Shown: positions 18,901 to 28,238 of the stretch, piece by piece
Position numbering within the stretch: position 1 is the stretch's first letter
How the letters are laid out: each line of letters starts with the position of its first letter
Assembly (NCBI GenBank): GCA_964601895.1
Contig: CAZROT010000014.1
Location: 1 to 55,305, forward strand
Source: CAZROT01 sp964601895
Lineage (GTDB): Bacteria > Pseudomonadota > Gammaproteobacteria > Enterobacterales > Enterobacteriaceae
Length of the DNA stretch: 55,305 nucleotides
Direction: 5' to 3'
The notes under the pieces: model-generated
Told to the model about the DNA's origin: nothing
Database searches by the model: none
What the model saw: the letters and a program-made list of their open reading frames with translations, nothing else
Program-made: the position numbers and the translations under genes

Positions 18901-19555
18901 TTACTCCTGACATGCGGCCCTGGTTCAACGTCAGGATCGGGTAATTGCGCGTGGATATTAAAGCAGTATTATGGGTTGCAATCATGACGGTAACACCCAC
19001 TCTGTTAAATTCTTCAAATAAGCGTAAGATGCCTTCAGACAGCGTGTTATCTAAGTTTCCCGTCGGCTCATCTGCCAATAATACAACAGGTTTACTAACC
19101 ACCGCTCGGGCAATACCGGTGCGTTGCTGCTCACCCCCAGAAAGTTGCATTGGATAATTTTTTGCTTTATCCAGTAAACCCACTTTATCAAGCGCCGCTG
19201 AAACACGTCGACGAATTTCTTCAGTGCTGGAACCCGCGATTATCAGTGGCATTGCCACATTGTCATAAATTGTTCTATCCAATAACAAATGGTGTTCCTG
19301 AAAAATCATCCCAATCTGACGACGCAGGAACGGAATTTCACTATTTTTCAGGCGACTAATGTCATGACCGGCAAACCATATACGCCCTGCACTTGGGCGT
19401 TCAATACCACAGATCAATTTCAATAAGGTACTTTTACCCGCACCGGAATGACCCGTTAAAAAGACCATCTTTGCCGGATGGAGATGAAAATCCACTCTTT
19501 GTAAGGCTTGTAGTCCACCCAGATAAGCTTTACTGACCTGTTCAAAGCAAATCAT
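18887..19555 (-). CDS. ftsE: Cell division ATP-binding protein FtsE
   Basis: ABC-type ATPase of the FtsEX complex at the division site. Walker A is GHSGAGKST, the Q-loop is MIFQEHHLLLD, the signature is LSGGEQQRTGIARA and Walker B is VVLLADEPTGNLD, with the switch His in MIATHNTAL. The 222-residue length equals the E. coli protein. It lies between ftsY (five bases upstream) and ftsX (overlapping), the usual ftsY-ftsE-ftsX operon. Confidence 0.97.
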   Translation of the reverse strand: MICFEQVSKAYLGGLQALQRVDFHLHPAKMVFLTGHSGAGKSTLLKLICGIERPSAGRIWFAGHDISRLKNSEIPFLRRQIGMIFQEHHLLLDRTIYDNVAMPLIIAGSSTEEIRRRVSAALDKVGLLDKAKNYPMQLSGGEQQRTGIARAVVSKPVVLLADEPTGNLDNTLSEGILRLFEEFNRVGVTVMIATHNTALISTRNYPILTLNQGRMSGVNDSE

Positions 19556-19560
19556 GCGTA

Positions 19561-20745
19561 TTATTCCTCTCGAGCAAAAAGTGCCTCAATAAAATCATCG
19601 GCTCTGAAGGGCCTGAGATCTTCAATGCCTTCACCGATACCAATGTAACGAACAGGAATACCAAATTGATCGGCAATGGCAAAAATAACCCCACCTTTCG
19701 CTGTACCATCCAGCTTGGTCAGTGCTATCCCTGTCAACGTGACGGCCTCATTAAACAATCTCACCTGACTAAGTGCATTCTGCCCGGTACTGGCATCCAA
19801 AACCAACATCACTTCATGGGGAATATCTGGATCCAGCTTTTTCATTACCCTGACAATTTTTTGTAATTCCTGCATCAAATGCGTCTTATTTTGCAAACGC
19901 CCGGCGGTATCTGCCAGTAACACATCGATACCACGCGCTCTGGATGCTTCAATGGCATCAAAGATAACAGAAGCAGCATCTGCCCCTGTTTGTTGAGCAA
20001 CCACAGCAACCTTGTTACGTTTCCCCCATTCCTGTAACTGCTCAACAGCCGCCGCACGAAATGTATCCCCTGCAGCCAGCAACACCGATTTTCCTTCAGC
20101 CTGAAACTGATGTGCCAGTTTACCAATGCTGGTAGTTTTACCCGCACCATTCACACCAACCATCAAAATTACATACGGTTTTTTGCCAGAGGTGTTTAAG
20201 GGCCTGTCAACTTTAGCCAGAATTCCAGACAATTCTGTTTTTAATCTTTTATAAAGAATATCAGTATCTTTCAATTGATTCAGACTAGCATGCTGAATCA
20301 AAGAATGGATTATTTTCTGTGTCGTTTCAATACCAATATCAGCAGTGAGTAGCTTATCTTCCAGTTCTTCAAATAATGCATCGTCGATAGTCCTGTTACG
20401 GAACAATCCGATAAAACCAGATCCTAAATTTTGTCTGGTTTTAGTCAGACTACGCTTTAAACGCGTAAAAAACCCTTCTCTGGCTACCGGTACCTGTTTA
20501 TCATTATCATCGGATGCATTTTCATTAGTTATATCAATTTTCTCACTGTCCAGTGCAATATCTGGCAAATGTGGTTCAAGACCGGATGAGAGTCCGCTAT
20601 CTGCTGCTACTGAAGCTATATCAACTGCTGAATCAGCACCTGTTATCTGCAGACAGGCACCACTGTCTTCTTTTTTATGTTGTTGCTGATTCTGGTTATC
20701 TGATTTCAGCCAGGAAAAAAATCCTCGCTTCTTTTCTTTTGTCAT
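19561..20745 (-). CDS. ftsY: Signal recognition particle receptor FtsY
   Basis: GTPase that receives ribosome-SRP complexes at the membrane. The NG domain is complete: GVNGAGKTTSIGKLA (G1), AGDTFRAAAVEQL, DTAGRLQNK (G3), TKLDGTAKGG (G4) and GEGIEDLRPF. The start MTKEKKRGFFSWLK aligns with E. coli MAKEKKRGFFSWL; an ATG nine bases earlier is too close to the GAGGAG site. At 394 residues it is about 100 shorter than E. coli (497); the missing part is the acidic A domain, while both lipid-binding ends (residues 1-14 and REGFFTRLKRSL) remain. Confidence 0.96.
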   Translation of the reverse strand: MTKEKKRGFFSWLKSDNQNQQQHKKEDSGACLQITGADSAVDIASVAADSGLSSGLEPHLPDIALDSEKIDITNENASDDNDKQVPVAREGFFTRLKRSLTKTRQNLGSGFIGLFRNRTIDDALFEELEDKLLTADIGIETTQKIIHSLIQHASLNQLKDTDILYKRLKTELSGILAKVDRPLNTSGKKPYVILMVGVNGAGKTTSIGKLAHQFQAEGKSVLLAAGDTFRAAAVEQLQEWGKRNKVAVVAQQTGADAASVIFDAIEASRARGIDVLLADTAGRLQNKTHLMQELQKIVRVMKKLDPDIPHEVMLVLDASTGQNALSQVRLFNEAVTLTGIALTKLDGTAKGGVIFAIADQFGIPVRYIGIGEGIEDLRPFRADDFIEALFAREE

Positions 20746-20945
20746 TACCACCATGCTCCTCGAGGTTAATCACTGCCTGGGTAATTCATCACTGCAGTCT
20801 ACCATTTTCTCGACTACAACATGCATGCAGTACTAATTTTTATAATGAATTTAATCAACTATGAGTTAATGTTTCCCTAAATATCGCAGACTCGTTAAAA
20901 TAGCGCGCATATCTTTATAAACCAGACTATTCACTGTTTTCATGA

Positions 20946-21557
20946 ATGACTACTAAAAAAAAATTTCCCGGGCAAATTCGTATTATCGGTGGAAAATGGC
21001 GCAGCCGAAAACTACCTGTCCCGCTCAGCCCGGGGCTACGGCCTACCACTGATCGCATTAGAGAAACCTTGTTTAACTGGCTAAAGCCTGTTATCCATGA
21101 TGCCCGTTGCCTCGATTGTTTTGCCGGAAGTGGTGCTTTAGGGCTGGAAGCCCTGTCACGTTACGCCGCACAAGCAACATTAGTCGAATCAGAAAGTATC
21201 ATTGCCAGACAGTTAATAAATAATCTCAGCATCCTGGAGGCTCATAACGCACGTGTTATCAACACCGATACGCTGACCTGGCTACGCCAGTCGGGCCAGC
21301 CTTTTGATATTGTTTTTCTTGATCCGCCTTTTCATCAGGGATTACTGGCAGAAACAGTGTATCTGCTGGAGCAACAAAACTGGCTGGCTGAAAATGCAAG
21401 GATCTATATAGAAACCGAAGCAGCAAATACAGCCGTATCCGTTCCCGTAAACTGGCAGCTTCACCGTGAAAAAATCACTCGCCAGGCTGTCTGCCGGCTT
21501 TATATTCGTACTCTGCTAACACAAAGAAAACAACAGGAACAGCAAGATGTGGATTAA
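20946..21557 (+). CDS. rsmD: 16S rRNA (guanine-966 N2)-methyltransferase
   Basis: Methylates G966 of 16S rRNA in assembled small subunits. The sequence shows QIRIIGGKWRSRKLPVP, GLRPTTDRIRETLFNWL, the SAM site DCFAGSGALGLEALSR and the catalytic FLDPPF. The length of 203 is usual. It is divergent from ftsY, as in E. coli, and its end overlaps yhhL by 11 bases. The start ATG has only a weak ribosome site; another ATG lies four bases upstream in a different frame. Confidence 0.95.
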   Translation: MTTKKKFPGQIRIIGGKWRSRKLPVPLSPGLRPTTDRIRETLFNWLKPVIHDARCLDCFAGSGALGLEALSRYAAQATLVESESIIARQLINNLSILEAHNARVINTDTLTWLRQSGQPFDIVFLDPPFHQGLLAETVYLLEQQNWLAENARIYIETEAANTAVSVPVNWQLHREKITRQAVCRLYIRTLLTQRKQQEQQDVD

Positions 21558-21813
21558 TCTTGGAAAACTATTACTCTCTGGCATCTGGGGTGTTTTAGTT
21601 TTTAACCTTATACATGCATTTCCCAAACCCATGAATCATTTTTTAAATATTGCCATGATCTTTATGGTATTCATACATGGTATGCAATTGGTTCTGCTCA
21701 AAGCAGTACAACCCCAATCAATCACAGGCTGGCAACAGGTAAAAATATTTTTATTTGGCGTATTTGAAGTGCTGCATTCACAAAAAAAACAACAACCTCC
21801 TTCTACAGAATAA
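21547..21813 (+). CDS. yhhL: DUF1145 membrane protein YhhL
   Basis: Small inner-membrane protein of unknown function, 88 residues. Two to three hydrophobic segments are visible (LLLSGIWGVLVFNLIHAF; FLNIAMIFMVFIHGMQLVLL). The family signature-like FPKPMNHFLNIAMIFM matches enterobacterial YhhL. It overlaps the rsmD end by 11 bases and so is translationally coupled, as in E. coli. No function can be inferred beyond co-expression with rsmD. Confidence 0.87.
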   Translation: MWINLGKLLLSGIWGVLVFNLIHAFPKPMNHFLNIAMIFMVFIHGMQLVLLKAVQPQSITGWQQVKIFLFGVFEVLHSQKKQQPPSTE

Positions 21814-21966
21814 GTAGTCGTTACTTCAGGATTTTTTTACCATTGCTATGATGCGCGGGGGAAATATCCCTTCAAAGTCAAAATGATAGCGTGGACGCTT
21901 TTCCAAAAAAATCATCCCTTAGTCAATTTGGCCTGGATTCTGTAATACGGCTTTTTTACCCACCCA

Positions 21967-22212
21967 TTATCTGCCTTTACGTAACAAATAACGATAAGGT
22001 GTTTGCGTGGTTTCCTGAGCTAATAGTTGATGCTCCATGAAACGACAGAATCCCGGAATATCGCGAGTTGTTGCCGGATCATCAGCAACAATAAGTAAGG
22101 TCTGGCCATTTGCCATATAACGCACAACCTTACGTACCATCATCACCGGTTCCGGACAACGCAGCCCCAAAAGATCAAGTGTCCTGTCCGGGTTAACAAA
22201 AAACTCTGCCAT
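21967..22212 (-). CDS. tusA: Sulfur carrier protein TusA
   Basis: Takes persulfide sulfur from IscS and passes it to TusBCD for 2-thiouridine formation in tRNA wobble positions. The active cysteine is Cys19 in LGLRCPEPVMMVRK, followed by ADDPATTRDIPGFCRFMEH. It is 81 residues, the same as in E. coli. It is convergent with yhhL and divergent from yhhQ, as in E. coli. Confidence 0.96.
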   Translation of the reverse strand: MAEFFVNPDRTLDLLGLRCPEPVMMVRKVVRYMANGQTLLIVADDPATTRDIPGFCRFMEHQLLAQETTQTPYRYLLRKGR

Positions 22213-22329
22213 TAATGCTCTCTTGCTCTGATTCTACTAAATAGTACAAAATACACCCACAAAATGATTTCACGACTCAGTCTGTATCCATGAGATGGGC
22301 AGGCTTGCGATAATAAGATAAGGACTATT

Positions 22330-23001
22330 ATGTTGGTATTCACTACCCGGCAAAAAAAAATTGCGCTGCTATGGCTGGCGCTACTTCATATTGCCATCAT
22401 CACATCCAGTAACTACCTGGTACAACTGCCTCTTACTCTCTTTGGTTTTCACACTACCTTTGGTGCTTTTACCTTCCCATTTATCTTCCTGGCAACTGAT
22501 TTAACCATCCGTATTTTTGGCGCACAACTGGCGCGCCGGATTATTATTACAGTCATGCTCCCCGCATTAGTAATTTCCTACGTGATTTCTACGTTATTTG
22601 ACCAGGGAAGCTGGCAGGGTATTTTTGCCATTACGACATTTAACTTAGTTACCGCCCGTATTGCCATTGCCAGTTTTATGGCCTATCTTTTGGGCCAAAT
22701 TATGGATGTACATATATTTAACCAATTGCGTAAACACCACTCATGGTGGCTTGCGCCCGCAGCAGCAATGTTTTTTGGCAATCTTAGCGATACACTGGCG
22801 TTTTTTTTCATTGCCTTCTATAAAAGCGACAATGCTTTTATGGCAGAACATTGGATAGAAATCGCCCTGATTGATTATCTTTTTAAGCTTGTTATTTGCA
22901 TATTATTCTTCCTGCCAGCATATAGAGTAACGCTCAATCTCTTTCTGAGTTACTGCATTAAGCAAAACGATCACCAACAACAGTTAAAACAGGTTAATTA
23001 A
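22330..23001 (+). CDS. yhhQ: Queuosine precursor transporter YhhQ
   Basis: Inner-membrane importer of preQ0/preQ1 for queuosine modification of tRNA (QPTR/VUT_1 family). Six hydrophobic segments fill its 223 residues; conserved parts are the N-terminal TSNYLVQLP, FTFPFIFLATDLTIRIFG, and WLAPAAAMFFGNLSDTLAFF. The length is near E. coli (221). It is divergent from tusA as in E. coli. No preQ1 riboswitch is seen in the 117-base spacer. Confidence 0.93.
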   Translation: MLVFTTRQKKIALLWLALLHIAIITSSNYLVQLPLTLFGFHTTFGAFTFPFIFLATDLTIRIFGAQLARRIIITVMLPALVISYVISTLFDQGSWQGIFAITTFNLVTARIAIASFMAYLLGQIMDVHIFNQLRKHHSWWLAPAAAMFFGNLSDTLAFFFIAFYKSDNAFMAEHWIEIALIDYLFKLVICILFFLPAYRVTLNLFLSYCIKQNDHQQQLKQVN

Positions 23002-23065
23002 CAGCATCAACACTATGAAAAATAACACACAGCAAGAACTCGCATTATAAAAAATGCACCGGTGA

Positions 23066-24463
23066 TTAAGTTGTCCATCCACTGACATAAAACATAATCA
23101 ACACAACGGTAATAGTTACCATCCCCGTATTCAGTTTGTGCCATTCACCGGAACAAATTCTACCTATCAGTAATGAACTGAAACCCAACATGATGCCAGT
23201 AACAATATTGCAGGTTAAGACAATAAATACCGCACAAAACAAACCAGACATTGCATCAACAAAATCCCTGAAATCTAACTGTGACAGACTACTTAACATC
23301 AGTAAACCAACATACATCAACGCAGGTGCTGTCGCATAAGCCGGGACCAGATAAGACAAGGGCGCCAAAAACAGGGTAAATAAAAACAAAATTCCAACGA
23401 TCACTGCCGTTAAACCAGTCTTACCGCCCACGGATGCCCCCGCAGCTGATTCAACATAAACTGCAGCCGGTGCGGTACCTACTACTGCGGCAAACATGCT
23501 ACTGACAGCATCAGCGGTTAATGCTTTGTTCCCATTTATAATCTGTCCATTTTTATCCAGTAAATTAGCATGGCCAGCTACCGCATGAATCACTCCCGTT
23601 GCGTCAAATACCGCGGTCATTACCAGAGCCAGTACGTTAGGTAATACTGCAGGCTGTAAAGCACCCATAATATCTAAGTTTAACATTAACGAACTGCCAT
23701 CAATCTCCTGAAAACTGGGCATAGAAAAGACACCCTGATACTTGACACTGGGATCAAATATCAGGCCAATAATGGAATTACCAATGATCACTAACAGAAG
23801 CCCACCGGGCACATGGCGCTTTTCCAGGCCAAAAATCACCGCGAGACCAAATAAGGTCATGATTACCGGAAAAGAAGTAAATGCCCCCAAAGTTAGCGGC
23901 AAACCTTCCAGTGGATTTTTCACCACCATACCCACACCATGAGCAGCAATCAATAACAGAAACAAACCAATGCCTACGCCTGTACCCTGTGCTACACCCA
24001 TGGGTAAATTACGTAAAATCCACGAACGAATGCCTGTCACCGAAATAAAGGTAAACAATACCCCCATGGCAAATACGGCGCCCAATGCTACCGGAATGCT
24101 GAGTTTCTGGCTCTGTACCAGACTGAATGCCATAAATGCAGTCAATGAGATAGCACAGCCAACGGCCATGGGAACATTCGCCCATAAACCCATCAACAAT
24201 GAGCCAAAACCAGCCACCAGGCAGGTTGCAACAAATACAACCGATGAAGGAAAACCTGCATGACTCAACATATCCGGTACGACAATAACCGAATAAACCA
24301 TCGCCAGATAAGTTGTCAGGCCTGCAAGTACCTCTTTGCGTACATTACTTCCACGTTCACTGAGTTTAAAATACACATCAAGCATACCTCGTGGTTTCAC
24401 TGCATGCTTAGCCTGAAGATTGCTGCCAGACGTATTATTAGTCTGAAGATTTCTGCCAGACAT
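23066..24463 (-). CDS. ghxP: Guanine/hypoxanthine permease (NCS2, AzgA-like)
   Basis: Proton-coupled purine base importer with about 12-14 membrane segments. It resembles GhxP (YjcD) and its paralogue GhxQ of E. coli more than the adenine permeases: LTTYLAMVYSVIVVPDML, MGLWANVPMAVGCAISLTAFMAFSLV, GIGLFLLLIAAHGVG, MTAVFDATGVIHAVAG, APAAVYVESAAGASVGGKTGLTAV. The N-terminal leader has two similar eight-residue pieces (SGRNLQTN, SGSNLQAK), which look like a small duplication; a later start at Met27 would remove them. Length 465 against 449. It is not next to yhhQ in E. coli, so a joint lies here. Confidence 0.92.
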   Translation of the reverse strand: MSGRNLQTNNTSGSNLQAKHAVKPRGMLDVYFKLSERGSNVRKEVLAGLTTYLAMVYSVIVVPDMLSHAGFPSSVVFVATCLVAGFGSLLMGLWANVPMAVGCAISLTAFMAFSLVQSQKLSIPVALGAVFAMGVLFTFISVTGIRSWILRNLPMGVAQGTGVGIGLFLLLIAAHGVGMVVKNPLEGLPLTLGAFTSFPVIMTLFGLAVIFGLEKRHVPGGLLLVIIGNSIIGLIFDPSVKYQGVFSMPSFQEIDGSSLMLNLDIMGALQPAVLPNVLALVMTAVFDATGVIHAVAGHANLLDKNGQIINGNKALTADAVSSMFAAVVGTAPAAVYVESAAGASVGGKTGLTAVIVGILFLFTLFLAPLSYLVPAYATAPALMYVGLLMLSSLSQLDFRDFVDAMSGLFCAVFIVLTCNIVTGIMLGFSSLLIGRICSGEWHKLNTGMVTITVVLIMFYVSGWTT

Positions 24464-24611
24464 AGTGATGTCTCCTCATTCCCTAAGTTAGCCAGGTATA
24501 ATAAAAATGCTTAAACATTAAGCGGATAAATCCTACGGTAACAACAACTGTCTATTTAATTCGTTAACTACCATTTATTATCACAGCTATTCACTCATTA
24601 TTCGCCAATGA

Positions 24612-25550
24612 TTAGCCGCTGATAAATTTTTCACCCAAGGTAATATCCTGGCGTAAGCCATCGAGCATGCTTTGCAATGCCTTTTGCTCAAAATCACTGA
24701 GTTTGCCAATGTCGTTATGTTTAGCAATACCGGCAGTACCGAGTAATAGCGGTTGCGCAAAAAATGAAGCATATTTTCCATCGCTTTCAACATATGCACA
24801 TTCTACGATATTCTTCTTTCCTTGTAGTGCACTGATTAAAGACAGCGCAAAACGAGCACCTGCCTGCCCCATAGAAAGCGTTGCCGATCCACCGCCAGCT
24901 TTCGCTTCCACAACTTCAGTACCCGCATTCTGAATACGTTTTGTCAGATTGCTAATTTCCTGTTCACTGAAACGTATATCCGGTATCTGCGACAATAACG
25001 GCAAAATAGTCATGCCTGAATGTCCACCCACCACTGTCACTGCAACATCCTGTGGTTGTACATGTTTCAATTCAGCAACAAACGTACTGGCACGAATGGT
25101 ATCCAGCATAGTGACACCAAACAATTTATTTTTATCGTACACACCTGCTTTTTTCAGCACCGCTGCAGCAAGAGGAACCATGGTATTCACGGGATTGGTA
25201 ATAATTGCAATCAGCGCTTTTGGACAGGTTTTGGCGACCTGTTCAATCAGGTCACGTACAATAGTCGCATTAACCTTAAATAAGTCTGAACGATCCATCC
25301 CGGGTTTACGTGCCACTCCTGCACAAATCAGGACAACATGCGCATCCTTTAATGCAGCGCTCGCATCTGTACCCGCAAAGCCGGTCATGTTGACAGCAGT
25401 GGGAATATGGCTTAGATCTACAGCAATACCTGGTGTCACTGGTGCAATATCATATAAAGCAAGCTCTGATCCTGGAGGAAGTTGAGTCTTAAGCAGAAGA
25501 GCAAGAGCTTGCCCTATACCACCAGCAGCGCCGAGAATTGTCACTTTCAT
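24612..25550 (-). CDS. mdh: Malate dehydrogenase
   Basis: NAD-dependent interconversion of malate and oxaloacetate in the TCA cycle. The 312 residues show VTILGAAGGIGQALALLL (NAD site), AGVARKPGMDRSDLF (substrate-binding Arg), TNPVNTMVPLAA and VVGGHSGMTILPLLSQ with the catalytic His. The length equals E. coli Mdh. It is divergent from argR, exactly as in E. coli. Confidence 0.97.
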   Translation of the reverse strand: MKVTILGAAGGIGQALALLLKTQLPPGSELALYDIAPVTPGIAVDLSHIPTAVNMTGFAGTDASAALKDAHVVLICAGVARKPGMDRSDLFKVNATIVRDLIEQVAKTCPKALIAIITNPVNTMVPLAAAVLKKAGVYDKNKLFGVTMLDTIRASTFVAELKHVQPQDVAVTVVGGHSGMTILPLLSQIPDIRFSEQEISNLTKRIQNAGTEVVEAKAGGGSATLSMGQAGARFALSLISALQGKKNIVECAYVESDGKYASFFAQPLLLGTAGIAKHNDIGKLSDFEQKALQSMLDGLRQDITLGEKFISG

Positions 25551-25896
25551 TCTGTACTCCTTAACATGGTTAATTTAGCATACCACTCAATGTAGTTGAC
25601 TAATGCACGCTCCATTTATGATAAAGTTAAACAGAGTCTATTGAGTAGTTTAGTAGTCAGCTTAAGGTATGACGTAAATCCCGGGACTGATTTTTAATTA
25701 AACGTTTATCGATTCATAACGACATGAGAGTTTACTAAAAAATAATAAAATATGCATGGCAGACTCACCGGGAAATGACATTATCTATAAGTAACCACAA
25801 AACAACACCTCCTTTAGCCATTTTATTCAGCATATTTACCTGGTAATTTTAATACGTTCGTGTATGGCAATATAAAGCGCTCATCCCGCAAAATTT

Positions 25897-25952
25897 TTGA
25901 AATCAGAAACTAAAATTGCATAAAAATTCAAAAATATGCATGATAAAAACCG
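25897..25952 (+). promoter_or_regulatory. argR promoter with tandem ARG boxes
   Basis: Bases 25914-25931 read AATTGCATAAAAATTCAA, which fits the ArgR operator pattern TGnATwwwwATnCA fully. Three bases later 25935-25952 (TATGCATGATAAAAACCG) fits its first half only. This 18-3-18 spacing is the usual tandem ARG-box layout. A possible -35 (TTGAAA, 25897) and AT-rich -10 (about 25920-25925) overlap the first box, so ArgR would block its own promoter. The spacer from 25551 to 25896 holds no gene. Confidence 0.65.
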
Positions 25953-25976
25953 TTGAATGATATTCAGGAATACAAG

Positions 25977-26447
25977 ATGCACAGAGCAACAAAACAAAAA
26001 GATCTCATCAAAACATTTACTGCATTATTAAAAGATGAAAAATGCAGTTCTCAGAATGAAATAGTCTCAATGCTGCTCGCTGAAGGTTTCGAAAATATCA
26101 ATCAATCTAAGGTATCACGCATGCTAACAAAATTTGGGGCTGTCAGAATGCGCAATGCAAAAATGGAAATGGTTTATTGCCTGCCTGCAAACCCGGAAGT
26201 ACCTACCACCACCAGCCCATTAAAAAACTTTGTACAGGATATTGATTTTAATGCCTCAATGGTCGTCATCCGTACTAATCCCGGAGCCGCTCATTTAATT
26301 GCCTGCATACTCGATTCTTTAGGCAGGACAGAAGGGATACTTGGAACTATCGCCGGTGACGATACTATTTTTGTCACTCCTACTAACGAATTTACCATTC
26401 AACAATTATACGAAAGAACACTGAAATTATTTGACAGAAAACTGTAA
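25977..26447 (+). CDS. argR: Arginine repressor ArgR
   Basis: Hexameric, arginine-bound repressor and XerCD recombination cofactor. The N-terminal winged helix includes NQSKVSRMLTKFGAVRMRNAKMEMVYCLP; the C-terminal core-binding part has TNPGAAHLIACILDSLG and GTIAGDDTIFVTP with the arginine-binding Asp pair. The ATG at 25977 has AGGA eight bases upstream and yields 156 residues, the E. coli length; the longer reading begins with TTG and has no support. Its retention contrasts with the absence of argG from its E. coli place in this window. Confidence 0.96.
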   Translation: MHRATKQKDLIKTFTALLKDEKCSSQNEIVSMLLAEGFENINQSKVSRMLTKFGAVRMRNAKMEMVYCLPANPEVPTTTSPLKNFVQDIDFNASMVVIRTNPGAAHLIACILDSLGRTEGILGTIAGDDTIFVTPTNEFTIQQLYERTLKLFDRKL

Positions 26448-26587
26448 AAAGTCATTCATGGCAGCAAGCCTGATTGCTGAAATAGCACAACAGGAATAAT
26501 GTGCATCTGAAAACCACTATAATATGGGAATAAAAAAGCCGGATTTTTACTATTTCAATGACTGAGAAAAACTCATACCTTACTATT

Positions 26588-27952
26588 TCAATATTCTTTT
26601 ATTTTTAATTGGTGTAATAAATTATGGTGAATACCACCAAAGCCACCGTTACTCATTATCAAAATATTATCGCCGGGCCGAACCCTGTTAATAATCATCG
26701 CCACTAAGCTATCAATATCTTCACTCCAGTGAACTGGATTTATAAAATTATTTGCTATTTCAGCAAATTTCCAGGCAATATTTTCTGGCAAAAATAAAAA
26801 CACCTCATCTGACACACCAAAAGAAGCAGCCAGCTCGTTTTTATACACACCCATTTTCATGCTATTAGAACGCGGTTCAAAAACAGCCAGAATTCTTGCC
26901 GTATCGCCTGCTTTCGCACGTAATGCCGCAAGCGTTGCCTGGATGGCTGTTGGGTGATGTGCAAAATCATCATAGACATTGATATTATTGACACTGCCAC
27001 GCAATTCAAGCCTCCTGCGTGCATTCACAAAGCTCCCCAGTGCCTGACAGGCTTCTATTGGGCGGATCCCTGCATGGTGAGCGGCAACAACGGCCATCAT
27101 ACCATTATGCATATTATGTTCACCAATCAGTGGCCAGTTAACCTCACCAACAGGAATACCTTTCAGTAATAGTTGATATGAACTGGCATCTGCTGTTACT
27201 TTTTGTACCTGCCAGTCTCCTGTTTTTCCGACTAATTCCTGCTCACTCCAGCACCCCATCTCTATCACCTGTCTTAAACGAGAATCGCTGTCAGGGAGGA
27301 TAATTTTTCCTTTTTCAGGTACCAGACGGACTAAATGATGAAACTGCCGCTGTATCGCACCAATATCATCAAAAATATCAGCATGATCAAATTCCAGATT
27401 ATTCATCACCAGAGTACGTGGACAATAATGCACAAATTTAGAACGTTTATCGAAGAATGCACAATCATATTCATCTGCTTCAATAACAAAAAACGGACTA
27501 TTACCCAGGCGAGCAGAAACATCAAAATTACCTGGAACACCACCAATAATAAAGCCTGGCTGACGTCCGCAAGCCTCGAGTATCCAGGCAATCATGCCTG
27601 CTGTACTGGTTTTCCCGTGAGTTCCAGCCACCGCTAATACCCAACGCCCAGGCAATACATAATCATGCAACCACTGAGGACCAGAAGTATAAGGAATACC
27701 CTGCTCAAGGACCATTTCTACACAGGGGTTTCCTCGAATCATAGCATTACCAATGAGCACTAAATCAGGAACGGGATCAAGCTGAGCGGCACTAAATCCC
27801 TGAGTTAGCTTGATTCCCTGTTTTTCCAGCAGACTACTCATTGGTGGGTAAACGTTAATATCAGCCCCAGTGACCTTGTGTCCTAATGCCCGGGCAAGTA
27901 TCGCCAACCCGCCCATAAAAGTTCCGCAAATACCAAGGATATGAATGTGCAT
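26588..27952 (-). CDS. mpl: UDP-MurNAc:tripeptide ligase (murein peptide ligase)
   Basis: Attaches recycled L-Ala-D-Glu-mDAP to UDP-MurNAc in peptidoglycan recycling. The 454 residues match E. coli Mpl: ILGICGTFMGGLAILAR, AVAGTHGKTSTAGM (ATP site), FFVIEADEYDCAFFDKRSKFVHY, NNLEFDHADIFDD, NARRRLELRG, VYDDFAHHPTAI and ILIMSNGGFGGIH. It is neither next to argR nor rraB by close spacing. A retained recycling ligase suggests that a real murein wall is kept. Confidence 0.96.
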   Translation of the reverse strand: MHIHILGICGTFMGGLAILARALGHKVTGADINVYPPMSSLLEKQGIKLTQGFSAAQLDPVPDLVLIGNAMIRGNPCVEMVLEQGIPYTSGPQWLHDYVLPGRWVLAVAGTHGKTSTAGMIAWILEACGRQPGFIIGGVPGNFDVSARLGNSPFFVIEADEYDCAFFDKRSKFVHYCPRTLVMNNLEFDHADIFDDIGAIQRQFHHLVRLVPEKGKIILPDSDSRLRQVIEMGCWSEQELVGKTGDWQVQKVTADASSYQLLLKGIPVGEVNWPLIGEHNMHNGMMAVVAAHHAGIRPIEACQALGSFVNARRRLELRGSVNNINVYDDFAHHPTAIQATLAALRAKAGDTARILAVFEPRSNSMKMGVYKNELAASFGVSDEVFLFLPENIAWKFAEIANNFINPVHWSEDIDSLVAMIINRVRPGDNILIMSNGGFGGIHHNLLHQLKIKEY

Positions 27953-28125
27953 GCAGTTCCCATTTTATAAAATGAAAAACTATTTCTGATGATATTCTTT
28001 GTCAGAAAAAATACTATTTCTACCTGATTATTTGCTCTGCTGAATAATAGCCATCCAATAGTCAGAGCGCCTTTGTTTAAAAATAATATATTCTTCCGTT
28101 CCTGGTGTAAGGAGAAGAAGCTGCA

Positions 28126-28238
28126 GATACTGAATACAATTCAGTATCCTGTTTTAGAAACTCTCAGCCTGAAGTCAGGAAGGGAAAAATCAGAAAATAA
28201 GCCTTCACATATCAAAGACCCATGGTTTTTCTGATTTT
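28126..28238. repeat. Two perfect inverted repeats in the mpl-rraB spacer
   Basis: The first has 10-base arms GATACTGAAT/ATTCAGTATC with a three-base loop (28126-28148), followed on the plus strand by CTGTTTT. The second has 12-base arms AAAATCAGAAAA/TTTTCTGATTTT (28186-28197 and 28227-28238), 29 bases apart. The first may end a transcript. The rest of 27953-28318 holds no gene, apart from a repeated ACTATTTCT just upstream of mpl. Confidence 0.5.

Noticed and set aside
23136..24263. Several plus-strand frames opposite the permease
   Set aside because: They are mirror frames of a strongly coding minus-strand gene and have odd composition rich in Thr, Pro and Asn.
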